DNA of 64,000 nt from Acestrorhynchus altus (taxonomy: Eukaryota > Chordata > Actinopteri > Characiformes > Acestrorhynchidae): assembly GCA_034509495.1 (NCBI GenBank), contig CM067520.1:22894220-22958219 (forward strand). The letters are read 5' to 3'. Below, piece after piece: positions 48,396 to 60,962 of the stretch. Both the position numbers and the translations under genes were made by a program. The notes below the pieces were generated by a model that saw nothing but the letters and a program-made list of their open reading frames with translations, had not been told where the DNA came from and made no database searches. The first letter of the stretch is position 1; each line of letters opens with the position of its first letter.

Positions 48396-49342
48396 CACCC
48401 ACAAACACACACATAATCATAACATTGTGACAAGCTCCTCTGTCTACATTGACTTTCCAGTTCCTCTGACCATACAGGAGCATGTTTTAGTTCTATAATT
48501 ACAGACTGTGTCTCTGCATACTTTGTTATCCTCCTTTCACCCTGATCTTCAATGGTCAGGACCCCACAGGACCACCACAGAGCAGATATTGTGTGGTTGG
48601 TGGGTCATTCTCAGCACTGCAGTGACACAGTGTTGTTGTTTTAGTGTGTATTGCACAGGTACATGTAAAGAGTGTTTAAACCACTCAGTGTCACTGCTGG
48701 ACTGAGAACAGTGAACCAACCAGAACAGTCAACAGCGTCCTGTGAGCACTGATGCAGAAGTAGAGGATGACCAACACAAACTGTGCAGAACCAGGTGAGC
48801 ATCTGTCTCTGACTTTACACCTACAAGGTGGATCAACTAGGCAGGAGTGTCTAATAGAGTGAACAGTATTTGGGGTTTAAACACACCAGGGCAACTCACA
48901 GTAACATACCACCACCATGTCAGTGTCACTCCAGTGCTGAGAGTGACCCACCACCCACATAATAGCTGCTCTGTGGTGGACTTGTGGAGTCCTGACCCTG
49001 AAGATCAGGGTGAAAGGAGGAGAATAAAGTATGCAGAGAAACTGATGATCTACATATCTACTATAAATTGCTCCTGTTTGGTAAGAGGAGCTGATAAGGT
49101 GGACAGTGAGTGTAGAAACAAGGGGTAGTGACGTTATGATTGATCAGGGTTCATACACACTTACGAAGGTTCTCCTGTCTTATGCGCCTCCCAGGCTGGT
49201 AGAAGAGCCCTTTCTCTCCACACACAAAGAGTAGTGCCTCCACCAAATGAATGCCACACAGTCTGCGGTTCCCAAATCCACCACAGGGGGGCAGCAGTGA
49301 GGCGGCACAGAACACCACTAACAGCAGAGTGGGGCTCTGCAT
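48126..49342 (-). CDS. ins-like: Preproinsulin-like hormone (insulin paralogue)
   Basis: Secreted peptide hormone precursor. Minus-strand exons 49165-49342 and 48126-48277 join in phase 1 (AACCTTC|GTAAGT ... CAGCAG|GT), the position and phase of the conserved insulin intron in the C-peptide. Translation gives 109 aa. Signal peptide is MQSPTLLLVVFCAASLLPP then CGG. The B chain starts FGNRRLCGIHLVEALLFVCG and ends EKGLFYQPG followed by RR. The C-peptide of about 31 aa ends MKKR. The A chain reads GIVEQCCHFYCDYYDLENYC then NI and TAG. All six cysteines (B7, B19, A6, A7, A11, A20), both basic cleavage sites and HisB10 are present. Unusual are B9 Ile, B16 Leu, B24 Leu and an extra A22 residue. It may be the gene called insb in other fish, but I cannot verify that. 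It lies between scaf1 and the ric8-like gene. Confidence 0.93.
48278..49164 (-). other. Insulin intron with palindromic repeat copy 2 inside
   Basis: The 887-base intron is mostly a foldback element at about 48525-49030. Its left end (CCCTGATCTTCAATGGTCAG, then GGTGGGTCATTCTCAGCACT) is the inverse of its right end (GACCCACCACCCACATAATA, then CCTGAAGATCAGGGTGAAAG). A (CA)n run lies at 48363-48412. Confidence 0.8.
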
Positions 49343-49345
49343 CCT

Positions 49346-49347
49346 CC

Positions 49348-49442
<95 letters not shown>
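49346..49442. repeat. Compound (CA)n(GA)n microsatellite just upstream of the insulin start
   Basis: On the coding strand it reads (CT)n(GT)n and ends GTTGGAG|GATG, one base before the insulin ATG. This fits a pyrimidine tract and AG acceptor of the usual insulin 5' UTR intron. Confidence 0.85.
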
Positions 49443-49443
<1 letters not shown>

Positions 49444-49844
49444 ATTACAATGCATATATAGATAGATGGAGAACATGGAGTTGCATTTGACTGGTAAAAC
49501 AAATGTATAGGAAAAAATATATACTAATAATTGATCAATAAAAAAAAAATAAAAGATCAATCAAAAATAGTCAATAAATATCAACAAACAATTTATGTAG
49601 CATGCAAATGTGTCTATCTATCTATCTAATCACACCTGATTAATTAATGTAAATAGTTTACTGTGAATTACATTCTAATTTATTCAATAATTTACAATAA
49701 ATTGTAAACTCTAGTCTCATCTAAGTCCTGGAATAAAGAACATTTGATGGCTGTAGTGTCATAGTCTACAACTAGGCTTAATCCCAGGCCTGTAAAGGTC
49801 ATATTAAATATACAGGCCTGTTAAATACAGTAGAAAACTCACAC

Positions 49845-50081
49845 CTACTTGTTGTGTCTCTGTTCCAGTTGACTGTCCGGACAGAATGAGTGTCAATACA
49901 CAGAAAAACCTGAGGTCACTATGTCTCCCCCCCTCCCCCTCCCCATGCACCTGGTCCAGTGATGTGGGTCCATCTCTGCACTGTATCTGAACAACTGCCT
50001 TCAATTAATCAACCCCCAGTCTGTCTGAATGATTACCCTGATGTGAGCATCCCTCGCTCTCTCTAATTACCCTCATTAAAC
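49845..50081 (-). promoter_or_regulatory. Candidate insulin 5' UTR exon and promoter
   Basis: On the minus strand AACAAGTAG|GTGTGAG at 49845 is a possible donor of a non-coding first exon that would splice to the acceptor before the ATG. Upstream lie TAAT-type homeodomain sites (ATTAAT at 50004-50009, TAATTA at 50064-50069, TTTAATG at 50074-50080), the core of A-box elements that bind PDX1 in insulin promoters. No convincing TATA box was found. Confidence 0.35.
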
Positions 50082-50154
50082 CTGACTGACCTCCACCCCA
50101 CTGCACCCTCAGCTCGCTTTCATCCTCCCTCCATCCCTCACCAGGACAACAGGT

Positions 50155-50156
50155 TG

Positions 50157-50206
<50 letters not shown>

Positions 50207-50430
50207 CTCTTTCATTCCTCCTCTTTGTTCTATCTTTCCTTTCTTTTTTCCTTCTTCTTCATTCTCTCCATCTTTTCTTTCTTTCTCCCCTCCTTTCTGT
50301 CTTTCTCCTTCCCTTATTCATTTTCTTTTTTTCTTCAGTGTTTCTCCATCCTTTACTCTCTAAAACATTCACTTTGTTTCTCTCTCTCTTACTCCTCCCT
50401 TTAATTCACTCCCTCTGTTCTTTAATGACA
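50155..50430 (+). repeat. Long pyrimidine tract with (CT)n core
   Basis: About 275 bases almost entirely C and T on the plus strand, with a perfect (CT)n core at 50166-50202. It lies upstream of the candidate insulin promoter. Frames through it give Ser/Leu/Phe runs without coding meaning. Confidence 0.85.
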
Positions 50431-52716
50431 TCACAGTACTGGTATAAAATTGATTTGTATTGCAAAAGTAAGTCATAATATGTTGTCTTTAGGCAAAATC
50501 ACAAAAGGCCAAATATAATATGTGTCCAGTGTAAAACGTACTCCAGTGACCATTTCATTAGGAACACAGGCTTCCAACTCATCCCTTCAACTCAAAAGTA
50601 TTGGATGGTGCTCCATCATTCCAGAGAACACAGTTCCACTGCTCCAGAGCTCATGTCTGACATTAGGCATGGTGCCATTAGGTTCATTCACTTCTCTACA
50701 GGGATTAGACAAGCAGTGTGTGCATTTGCATTCATTAGATTCATTAGGGTGTCCATAAATATTTGGACACACAGTGTATATTTGGCAGCATAACAGAATC
50801 ACTGTAAGGCTCATCTCAGACTGCATAAGATCTACATTGACACTGCCCTGCACCGATGTTAATTGCAGGACTGAAGGTTAATTGAAGGATGGTCACTCCA
50901 CTACACTAATGGTCTGTGCAGAGTGACCACACACAGGCAAGGTTATGGAATGATGAGACGGGTGGAGATTAGATTAAGAAAACTAAGAGCTCAGTCTTAG
51001 GCCAGATTAGAAAAGGGAGAGGAGGAGCACACACATAACAGACACACATACACACACATCTCACCTCATACACACCAGTTGGACTGTTCAGTATCCAGTG
51101 CAGACAGTAGCTTAAAAGGTAAGACTGAAAAAATATGCTTTATAACATGTTTATGACATAGAAATTAAGTTCCAACATCTGTAATGTGTAACAGCTTGGT
51201 TTGATCACCATATATTTGCAAGATTATTAAATCATATGTAAATAATTATGACAATATGTTCATATATACAGTGTGAATCTTGTGCAAAAACCTTGCATCT
51301 TTAGTGGGAATCTGACAGTTGTTTTTTATTTAGTGTCGAAATATTATGATGACTTGACCAATAGAAATGCTCCAAAATGACTTCAAATATTTTTACATTG
51401 GCCTCCACTGAAAGTTAAAGTTGTTTTTCTTTCTCCATTAAAATTGCCATTTTGGAGCCGGAGGTTGTTGCGTAACAGTGGTGTTATGGTGTGTAAGTGC
51501 ACGCAACTTAAATTCCCGAGCTTATTACAGTCTGAGGATTATTATTTAGTAACGTCATGGAAACCAGTTCAAACTGGGTTATTTTTAACAGCATATAAAA
51601 GGTGTTTTGACTGCATATGTGTTAAATATTATAGTTTTATTTTGTTCATTAATTGTTCTAAGCTCATCTCACTAAATAATCACAAATTAAGAAGTACATG
51701 TACTATTTAAACAAAGTTACTATGATTTGAAATTTGACAATAAAAAAAGATATACCATTATTTATAGAAATATAAAGGTATAAAATTGTTGGATCTTCAG
51801 AACAGCAACTTTACAGGAGTATGAAAAAGATAATAATTGTCATATACAAAAATAAACATACAGATATGTACATAAATACTAAATAAACAGAAATAAATAC
51901 AGTGGTATCCTAAAACCAGTAGCCCTAAAAGTAGATAATCACAACCAAATCAAACAAATGAGACAAAATATATCATAAATATAAATGTTTTCCAAAATAT
52001 GCTTTCCAAAAAGAACACAGCTGCTCATCTGCGGTTCGCAGACCACATGGACAAACCAGAAATCTACTTGAATAATGTTTTGTGGATGGATGGAACCAAA
52101 ATAGCTCTTTTTTGATTAAATGATGTTTGAAGAAAGCACTGCATTCCAGCATAAAAACCATTTGTGAAACATGATGGTGGTAGCATCATGGTTTGGGCCT
52201 TTTTTGCACCATCTGGGCCAGGATGGCTTGCCATCATTGAAAGAACAATGAATTCTGAATTATACCAGCAAATTCTAACAGAGAATATCTTGACAACTGT
52301 GTGTGAGCTGAATCGGAAGAGAACATAGACCATGCAGCAAGACAATGACCCAAAGTGCACAAGTCTTTATAAGTATAAAGAATGATTTAAAGAAGAATAA
52401 AGGTAGTACTGGAATGGCCTAGTCAATGTCCTGCCCTAAATCCAATAGATCATTTTGTGAAAATCTTATGAAGTTCAACAGAAAATTCTAAAGGGTTTAC
52501 AAACTTTCAAACACCTTTGTGTATTAAATATAGAGGAACAGGATCCTGTGTATGGAGCTCTCTGTGTCTATTAGACAAAAGATAATCTGAGAGAAACAAA
52601 GCAAGAAAGACTGTTTGGAAAAGCTGTGAGAAGTAAAAAAAAAGACTATTTTTGAAATATGATTCATGTTATGTCAGTTAAGAGAACAAATATAACTCCT
52701 CTGCACAGAATACATC
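50431..52716. other. Region between insulin promoter and ric8-like start
   Basis: It holds one TGTGGACACCCC-family relic (50520-50790), AT-rich DNA (51120-51900) and a Tc1-like relic. A CTGCACAG just before the ric8-like ATG could be the acceptor of a 5' UTR intron. No further gene is seen. Confidence 0.55.
51918..52530 (+). mobile_element. Tc1-like element relic
   Basis: The left end AAAAGTAGATAATCACAACC and CAAATCAAACAAATGAGACA match the inverted end of the 47139-47755 element. The body keeps ACATGATGGTGGTAGCATCA, GGCCAGGATGGCTTGCCATC and CAGCAAGACAATGACCC from a transposase. It is decayed. Confidence 0.75.
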
Positions 52717-54191
52717 ATGACGGTGGATGTGGAGAGGATCATTCAGTACATCAAAAAAGGGGACCAGAAGAGTGTCCAAACCCAGCTGGACCGCTACAAC
52801 ACTGAGGTACACTCTGTTTCCTCCTACATGTTTTAGTGTAAAAGCTCACTCAGGCTGTTTGGGTTATGTTGAGTTTCTTTAAACTTTCAAAGGTTCTTCA
52901 CACCTCAGCTTCCTTAATACCTTCAGCCCTAAACTCATCAGTATCATATGCCCTATAATAGAGCCCTGTGGGACTCCAGTGAACGTTCTGAGCTTTACAA
53001 TAGTTTTTGTTTTTATAACGGATTTCATTCACCAAGGGTTTAAGAGGTTAAAGTGGCAGTTCTATGTAATGCTATGTTGAGGTGCTCATCAAAACCTCCG
53101 AAAGGTGAAGTGAATAACATTGAGTAGTTCAAGAGTCAGTTCTTGAAATTGATGTTTCAGAAGCACATTTAAAAATGAGCAAACATAAGCATCTAAGAAA
53201 CTTTGGCAAGAAGTGTCCAAACTGGGATGGCTAGATGACCTGGGCAGGTCTTGTGCGGTCAGCAGGGGTCAGTGCCTATTTTTTCACTGGCAAAATCTAA
53301 AGGGTGTTATAATGCACAAGTTGCCTTCTTGTAAATATAACTTTGTTAGTACATAAGGTGACATTTATATTTCTTGGTCACCCCTGTCAGTCACAGGGGT
53401 CAGTTAGACCCACCAGATCCCATGGTCATTGGTCTGCATGGTCCTGCTCTATGCCATTACACAACCAAGCTGAAAAAACTAGTCTGGACAGATCAAGTTG
53501 GTCAAGGTGGTTGATCTGCTTTGCTCTTGTCTAGCCATCATACTAACCCATACATGGGATGGGTGGGTTTCAGGCTACACATATAGGCCCCAGATAGGCA
53601 TGCTGTTTATTCTCTCAGTATGACCAACATGACCAACATGACCAACCTGACCAAGGTAGTTAACCAGCGTGACTGAGCTTGTCAACAAGGAGGACCAATA
53701 TGATTAAGCTGGTTGAGGAGCATAACCATAACAACAATGCTGGTTGACTAGTATCACTAGCACTAGAATCACCATTAACAAGGTGGTTGATTAGCAAGGC
53801 CATCATGACCAGACTGCCAATCATTATTATGCTGGTTAACCAGCATCACCAAACTAGTCAACCAATATGACCAGCCTGACTAAACTAAAAGGACTATAGA
53901 ATAAAAACTCTTCAGAGCAACCAAATATGGTTCTTCTTCTGCCATTACTCCAAAGAACCTGTGTGTTTGAGATAACTGTGGAATGAAAATGAGAGGAAAT
54001 GTAAAACGATGTGCAGTGAGATGATTCTGGAACTGGAGAAAAGTGGTGCTGCTGCTGTAGCTGCACAGGGGCTCAGATATATACCGTTTCCATGACGACA
54101 GTGTAAGTGGGGGAAACCTGAGGGGTGTTCATTTATTTATTTGATGTGTGGCGGAGAGCAACTTTCGGGGCGTTTAGTTTCAGTAATTACT

Positions 54192-54237
<46 letters not shown>

Positions 54238-54300
54238 GCATTCTCAGTGTTTCTTCTTCAATGTGGAGGCAAGGGAGAGGAGGAAGGTAGGGGCTGAAAT

Positions 54301-54344
<44 letters not shown>

Positions 54345-55295
54345 TCAATCTCAGGGTGGATTAACACAGCTAATAAAGTAAACATCCCTCACACACCTGT
54401 AGTCCCTCTCTCTCTCTCTCTCTCTCTCTCTCCCTGTCCATCATTGCTTATATTGTTACCCCAAATCTAGTCGATCACTCAGTTCAGTGAGGTGAAAAAA
54501 TTACAACACCCAATTAAAACCTTTGCCTTTAAACTTCAAATCTTCATATGAACAATATTTTAAAATGTTTAATTACTACCTAAAATGCCTAAAATTAGAA
54601 TCAGGTGCAGCACATCAACTGCAGATGTTCAGAACATGATGGATCCAGTCCCACTGAAACCTCAGACATTAGTTTGGTTTTCTCTTGATTGTCGAAGTAA
54701 GCGGATTGACCATGGCAAGATCCAAACAGCTCTCTGAGGCCTTCAGAAAGAAGGTTGTAGATGCAGAAATTTTAGTCCATGGTTTTAGATAACAGTGTGG
54801 TATACAGCGTCAGAAAACACATAAACCAGTCTGTTAGAGAGGGATTTCAGGGGCTGAACGTCTTTGCAGTCAGGGGAAGGGAGGAGGGAAACGGTGTGTT
54901 TTAATTGTGATGATGTAAATAATCACTGTTTTCTATCCCTCTGCTGGATCATCCTCATCCCACTCCTGATCCTGATCAACGGAACACAGCAAAGGGAGCT
55001 GGAGGAGGTAATTGTACCAACCATACACATAGGAAGGGAGAATAGGAATAGGAAGAGAGTGAGTGAAAAGGGGAGAGAGGAGAATGAGCAGAGAAAGAAA
55101 AGAGGGAGGGGGAAGCAGAGAGAGAATGGAGGGAGAAGGGAGAACAAATGAGGAGAGAACCGAGAAGAGGTGAGGAGAGAGAGTGAAAGAGGGAGTGAAG
55201 AGTATTAGTAAAGAGAGAGAGAAAGAGAAAAGAGAGAGAGAAATGAAAGGGTAGCATCTCCTACGTCATCTTAGTCTGTTAATCTCTTTTCTTCC

Positions 55296-55333
<38 letters not shown>

Positions 55334-57996
55334 ACGCATTCCTCAGTTCCGCAAGAATAAAGTGAGGGAGTATGTTCCGGATTCTGACTCAGACTTAGGC
55401 TCAGACAATGAGGATGAGGAATCGGCGCTGGTGTTGAGGAGGGTGAGCATTAGGGGACAGGAATCCCCTCACTAGCAGAACAGTCTCTGTCCTTCCACTG
55501 TCTCAAACTCTCACTGTACCACACTTCACATTGACGGAAGAGACACCACTGAATAGTGTATATAATTTTGGGTGTCAAATCATATCTGCAATGGGCTTGG
55601 GGGGGGCTGCAGATTTTCATTTTAAACAACCAACAGTAAAACCGGCAGCCATACCATTTTGACGTCCCTAATATAAACATTTACCCTGATGATGCCAGAG
55701 CTGTCTGTGGCCAGATGTCCCCAAAAGAGCATAAGTGGCCTTAGTCTGATTGGGTAGTATGGATCTTCCTCTCCATCCTCACCACCCTGCCAGCACTGAT
55801 GATATCATATGAAGGGGGAGTGGGAATTGGAGATGCAATTTAGTATACACTCAAGAAGTCAGAACAGGGAGGTGAACTCTGAGATCTCAGGCTGGAGTTG
55901 AGGGCAGCTTGGATACTGGCATGTGAAGCCGAGCTCCACCGCTGTTGGTAAGAACAACAACAAAAAGAGACAATCAGCTTGATGGTTAAGGATGAAGTTC
56001 CACCTTACACAAAAAGAGGCAGCTTGCTGGTTATGTTGTGATCAGAAGAGGGTCAACAAGAGTGAATATGTGGTTCCAGTGGGGAAACCAAACAAGGGCT
56101 TTGGTTTGACATCCCTCACTGGATTAACCCAATGTTTCTCAGTCCTGGTCCTGGTCCTGGAGGCATCCATGGCCTGCATGGTTTAGAGGATTCCCTGCTC
56201 TGACACATCCTCTGTAGCTGTGAAAAGGCTTGACAAGGGGATTGGTTGCTGGGAGCAGCGAATGCACTAAACTACGCAGGGCAGGGGTGCCTCCAGGACT
56301 AGGGTTGAGACGCACTGGATTAACCAACACACAGTACAATGGTCAAGACCAAGAAGCTCAATGCAGGTCTGACAAGAATTGCATATTTACATTTTTTAAT
56401 AACCACAGATTCCAAAATCATCAGTTCAAACAACTGTATGCAAGTCACGTTTTTTGGAGCCCAACTGTATTCATATGTTTGAGTGTCAAACATGCTTATA
56501 TCTCTCGTTGTCTCACTCTCAGCGTCTGGCCTCAGCCCTGATGTGGTTTATCCGGACACAGCTGCAGCCAGGTGTTCTGAGGGTGTGTTTGCGGACCCTC
56601 CGTATCCTGTCCCGCGATCGTCTGGCTCTGGCGCCTTTCATCACAGACTCCGCCATCCTCACCCTAGCCCATCTGGGAGGCATCAGCTCTATTCCCTTCC
56701 CTTGCTACGAGGAAGAGGAGGGGACAGAAGAGAAACGCCAATGGGGCTGGGGCTGGGTCTGGGGCTCGGCCTCTAGTTCCACCAGCTCTCAATCGGTGAG
56801 CAATGCTTCATTTTGCGGAGCTGGGACCGAAAGAAACGGTCCAAGTTACTTAAAGCTATATTATGTGAGAATTGGTATTTTTTTGCTCTCAGGCTCCCCC
56901 TACAGTTGGAGAGTGTAATTCAGGTTTACACCACTGCCATTAATACAAATCATGCTTTCAAGTTCTGGTTAATATCTGTACAGTGATGTACAGTACAGGC
57001 CAAAAGTTTGGACACACCTTCTCATTCTCAGTTTGAAAATTATTATTAATTTTGATCTGCTGACACAGATATGCAAATGCACACACAGTTTGTCTAGTCC
57101 ATATAGTGAAGTACTGCTAATAAAATAGGACTCTCTGGAACAGATATGGGGAATGAATTGGGGACTTTTGTTGCAGAATGCAATCAAATCCTCACAGCAA
57201 TGCTCCTACATTGCTGTTACTACAGCAAAAACACATTATTAATACCCCTGGTTTTTCAGAAGAAATGAGCAGGTGTCCCAGGACATCATCAATACAGAAC
57301 AATATCATAAAACATCATTATTTATCATTACTATCACTGTTCCTTCACCCAGGCCTACTCTACAGACACACACAGCCACATGAGAGAGGTCATCATTGAG
57401 ACCCCCGGGGAGCGGCGTGAGTCCTACAGGGACGAGGGGATTCGCAGCGTACTGCCGAGAGGGAAGCGGGATGTCAGAGGAGAGAAGGACGAAGACGGGG
57501 ATGAGTGGTATGATGATGGAGAAGTATGGAGGAAAGAAGCCATGAAGGCTCTGTGCAATGTCATCTACAACAGCCAGAGGGCGCAGGAGAGGGCCAGTAC
57601 CCTGAAGTGAGAGACTCTCCTTATTAATAGCTAAAAACACACTGTATAATAAAGCAGAGTCTGTTTATTAAGTCACATGTTTGTGCGTAAGGTGGTCTGA
57701 GGTTTTATGGGACAGCAGGTTAAGTTTATTCTGGTTTCATAAGGTGTTTGTATCTGCAGAGGTATTCCCTGACTGTCTGACCCATTCCCTCTTCATCTTC
57801 TCCCAGGCTTCTCTCAGGTCTCTCTGACAAGCTGAAGGACAGCATCCACTCAGCAGCACCACCCAGTGAGCAGTTCTATGACCTGCGGCTCCTGTTTCTG
57901 TTGACCGCTCTCCGCCCCGAGCTCAGGAAACAACTCCAGCAGGTAAAACGGGGAGATACTTTAGAGAGAAAGTTTGGTAAATGAGAATGTAAATCC

Positions 57997-58031
<35 letters not shown>

Positions 58032-60922
58032 GTTGTTTTATATCACTGTTGTTATTATTATAATAATAGTAGTAGCAGGTCATTAATTTTATAACTGATA
58101 TCACTGTAAAAAAATGGATAAATAATAAGCAGATCAGAGGAGCAGGGAAGCAGAAAGCGAAACTGGTGGTGGCTCACTGGTGGTGTTATCTGTTGCACCA
58201 CACCAACCACCCGGTTGACCAGTTTAGAGTATGTTTCATTTGACGGTGTACAAATATGACCAACCTGAACAAGCTAGACACCAGGTTTGGCCAAGCATGA
58301 CCTCACCGGTCAACCAACCTGACCAGAATGACTGAGCTGGTTCACCAGTATCACCAGCATGACTGAACTGGTTGGCCAGCATCACCAGCATGACAGAGCT
58401 GGTTGACCATCATCACCGGCATGACCAGCATCACCATGATGAAGCTGGTCAACCAGCATCACCACCATCACCAGCAACTGACCATTCTACGGAATGTTTT
58501 TACTGGATGAACTTGACCATCAAAGCCCAGCTGAGACCATCTGAAAGCAGCTGCCAGTTTAAACTGGTCTTTCAGCAGGACCTTCCAGCAGGGTGATTAG
58601 GTCAGTGTGGTGGACAGTGGTCAGCTCTCTCTCCCCCTGGGTGGCTCAGGCCCGAGGTGTGTCCTTGCTGACGGCCCTGCTGGAGCAGTGTTTGGAGGTG
58701 AAATGGGCAGAAGACTACGAAGTGGCCACTGATCCAACAGCGCCCCCTAGCAGCCGGGACGCCTCCCAGCGAGCCATCGAGGTCCTGAAGATCCTGTTCA
58801 ACATCACGTACAGCACACACAGACTGGAGCCTGACGAGGTAAACCTGGATTACTGAGCACTCCTCCACTCCACTAAGCCCACTTTCCACTGGCGCTGGAA
58901 ACAAACCACTAATAATAACTTAAGCCTCTTTAACTCCTGCAGGAGGATGCGGTTCTTTATCGCCACCTGGCGGCGGTGCTGCGCCACTGCCTGCTGGTCA
59001 CCTGTGAAGATGAAGATTTGGCAGATGAACTACAGGGGTGAGAGAGAGCAACACACAGCCAGTGTTGTTCAAGCACATTGAAGTGACTTATAAAGATCAA
59101 AGCACAGCAAAGGGACTATTAGAAAGATCAAAGCACAGTGAAGTGACCGTTAGAAAGATCAAAGCACAGTGAAGTGACTGTTAGAAAGATCAAAACACAG
59201 TGAAGTGACCGTTAGAAAGATCAAAGCACAGCAAAGGGACTGTTAGAAAGATCAAAACACAGTGAAGTGACCGTTAGAAAGATCAAAGCACAGTGAAGTG
59301 ACTGTTAGAAAGATCAAAGCACAGTGAAGTGACCGTTAGAAAGATCAAAACACAGTGAAGTGACTGTTAGAAAGATCAAAGCACAGTGAAATGACCGTTA
59401 GAAAGATCAAAACAGTGAAGTGACCGTTAAAAAGATCAAAGCACAGTGAAGTGACCGTTAGAAAGATCAAAACACAGTGAAGTGACCGTTAGAAAGATCA
59501 AAGCACAGTGAAGTGACTGTTAGAAAGATCAAAGCACAGTGAAGTGACTGTTAGAAAGATCAAAGCACAGTGAAGTGACTGTTAGAAAGATCAAAGCACA
59601 GTAAATGGACTGGTATAAAGATCAAAGCACAGTAAATGGGCTGTTAACAATATCAAAGCACAGTTAAGTGACTGTTAGAAAGATCAAAGCACAGTAAATG
59701 GACTGTTAGAAAGATCAAAGCACAGTGAAGTGACTGTTAGAAAGATCAAAGCACAGTCACTGTTAGAAAGATCAAAGCACAGTGAAGTGACTGTTAGAAA
59801 GACCAAAGCACAATAAATGGACTGTTAGAAAGATCAAAGCACAGTAAATGGACTGTTAGAAAGATCAAAGCACAGTGAAGTGACTGTTATAAAGGTCAAA
59901 ACACAGTGAAGTGACTGTTACAAAGATCAAAGCACAGTGAAGTGACTGTTAGAAAGATCAAAGTTAGTGTCATTTTATTAAATTCAGTGTCCAGACCATA
60001 CAGTGTATATATGAATGAAATGTGCCATGTAATGCAATTACTTTGAGTAAGATTATTAGATGTATAAACAGTTTTTAAGCAGTATAAGCAGCTTTTACAG
60101 AAATCAAAAATAATATGATCAGCATACAAAACAGAGGAAAAAGACAGAACCCCACCCCCCATCCCAAAAGGGGGACCTATCCTCCTTTGGTCAAACCACT
60201 CATACAAAGGAATACATTGTCTATACACATTCCTGTATAGTTGATGATGGCATGTGTCCAAGTCAGGGTGGGAAACCAGCCCAACCAAACTTGTAGCCAG
60301 TAGGTAGACATCCAGTGTGAAGGGCTGGCAGAGGAGCTAGAGGTCCATCTTGGATGGGTGACAGGGGAGCCTGAGGTCAGCCCACTGGGAATTTTTCATG
60401 GTTCTCCCGATGGTCAGTCCATCCCTGGGTGGAAATAGTCACTCCTGAAAAGGCTGGAGTGGTTTTCTTTCTCCCTCTGTTCTAGACTAGGTTCTTACAG
60501 CCTAAAAGTGTGTCAGTTGTGGTGTGAACAGAGCCCCTCAGTGCTGAGGACTGGAAAGAGACGTGAATCCCCTTTAATGTTCACTAACAGTGTGAAGATA
60601 ACAGCACTGAGGTCAGTTGCAGCTGCTTCCCCTCTAAGGTTTACTTTAAATGAACTACATGTAAAAATGTTGACTGATGGACAGATTTCTGTCTGGATCA
60701 AATCATCTAATCAGTAAAACCAGTAAAATCAGTTTTTCTTTGCCCTCAAAATCTCCTTTTTTCTCATCCAGCCACACAGTGAACCTGCTCTCGGCCCTCC
60801 CTCTGCAGTGTCTGGATGTCCTTCTCTCTGTCCGTGTGTCCGAGGGATCGAAGGAGTCCAGCGGTGTCAACATGGACTGTGTCCACTCACTGCTGATATT
60901 CATGGAGAAGAGATTGGACAGA

Positions 60923-60962
<40 letters not shown>

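Noticed and set aside
54864..55151. 95-codon plus-strand frame as an extra ric8-like exon
   Set aside because: It starts with a hydrophobic stretch and runs into the purine tract. It has no in-phase acceptor/donor pair and no RIC8 similarity.
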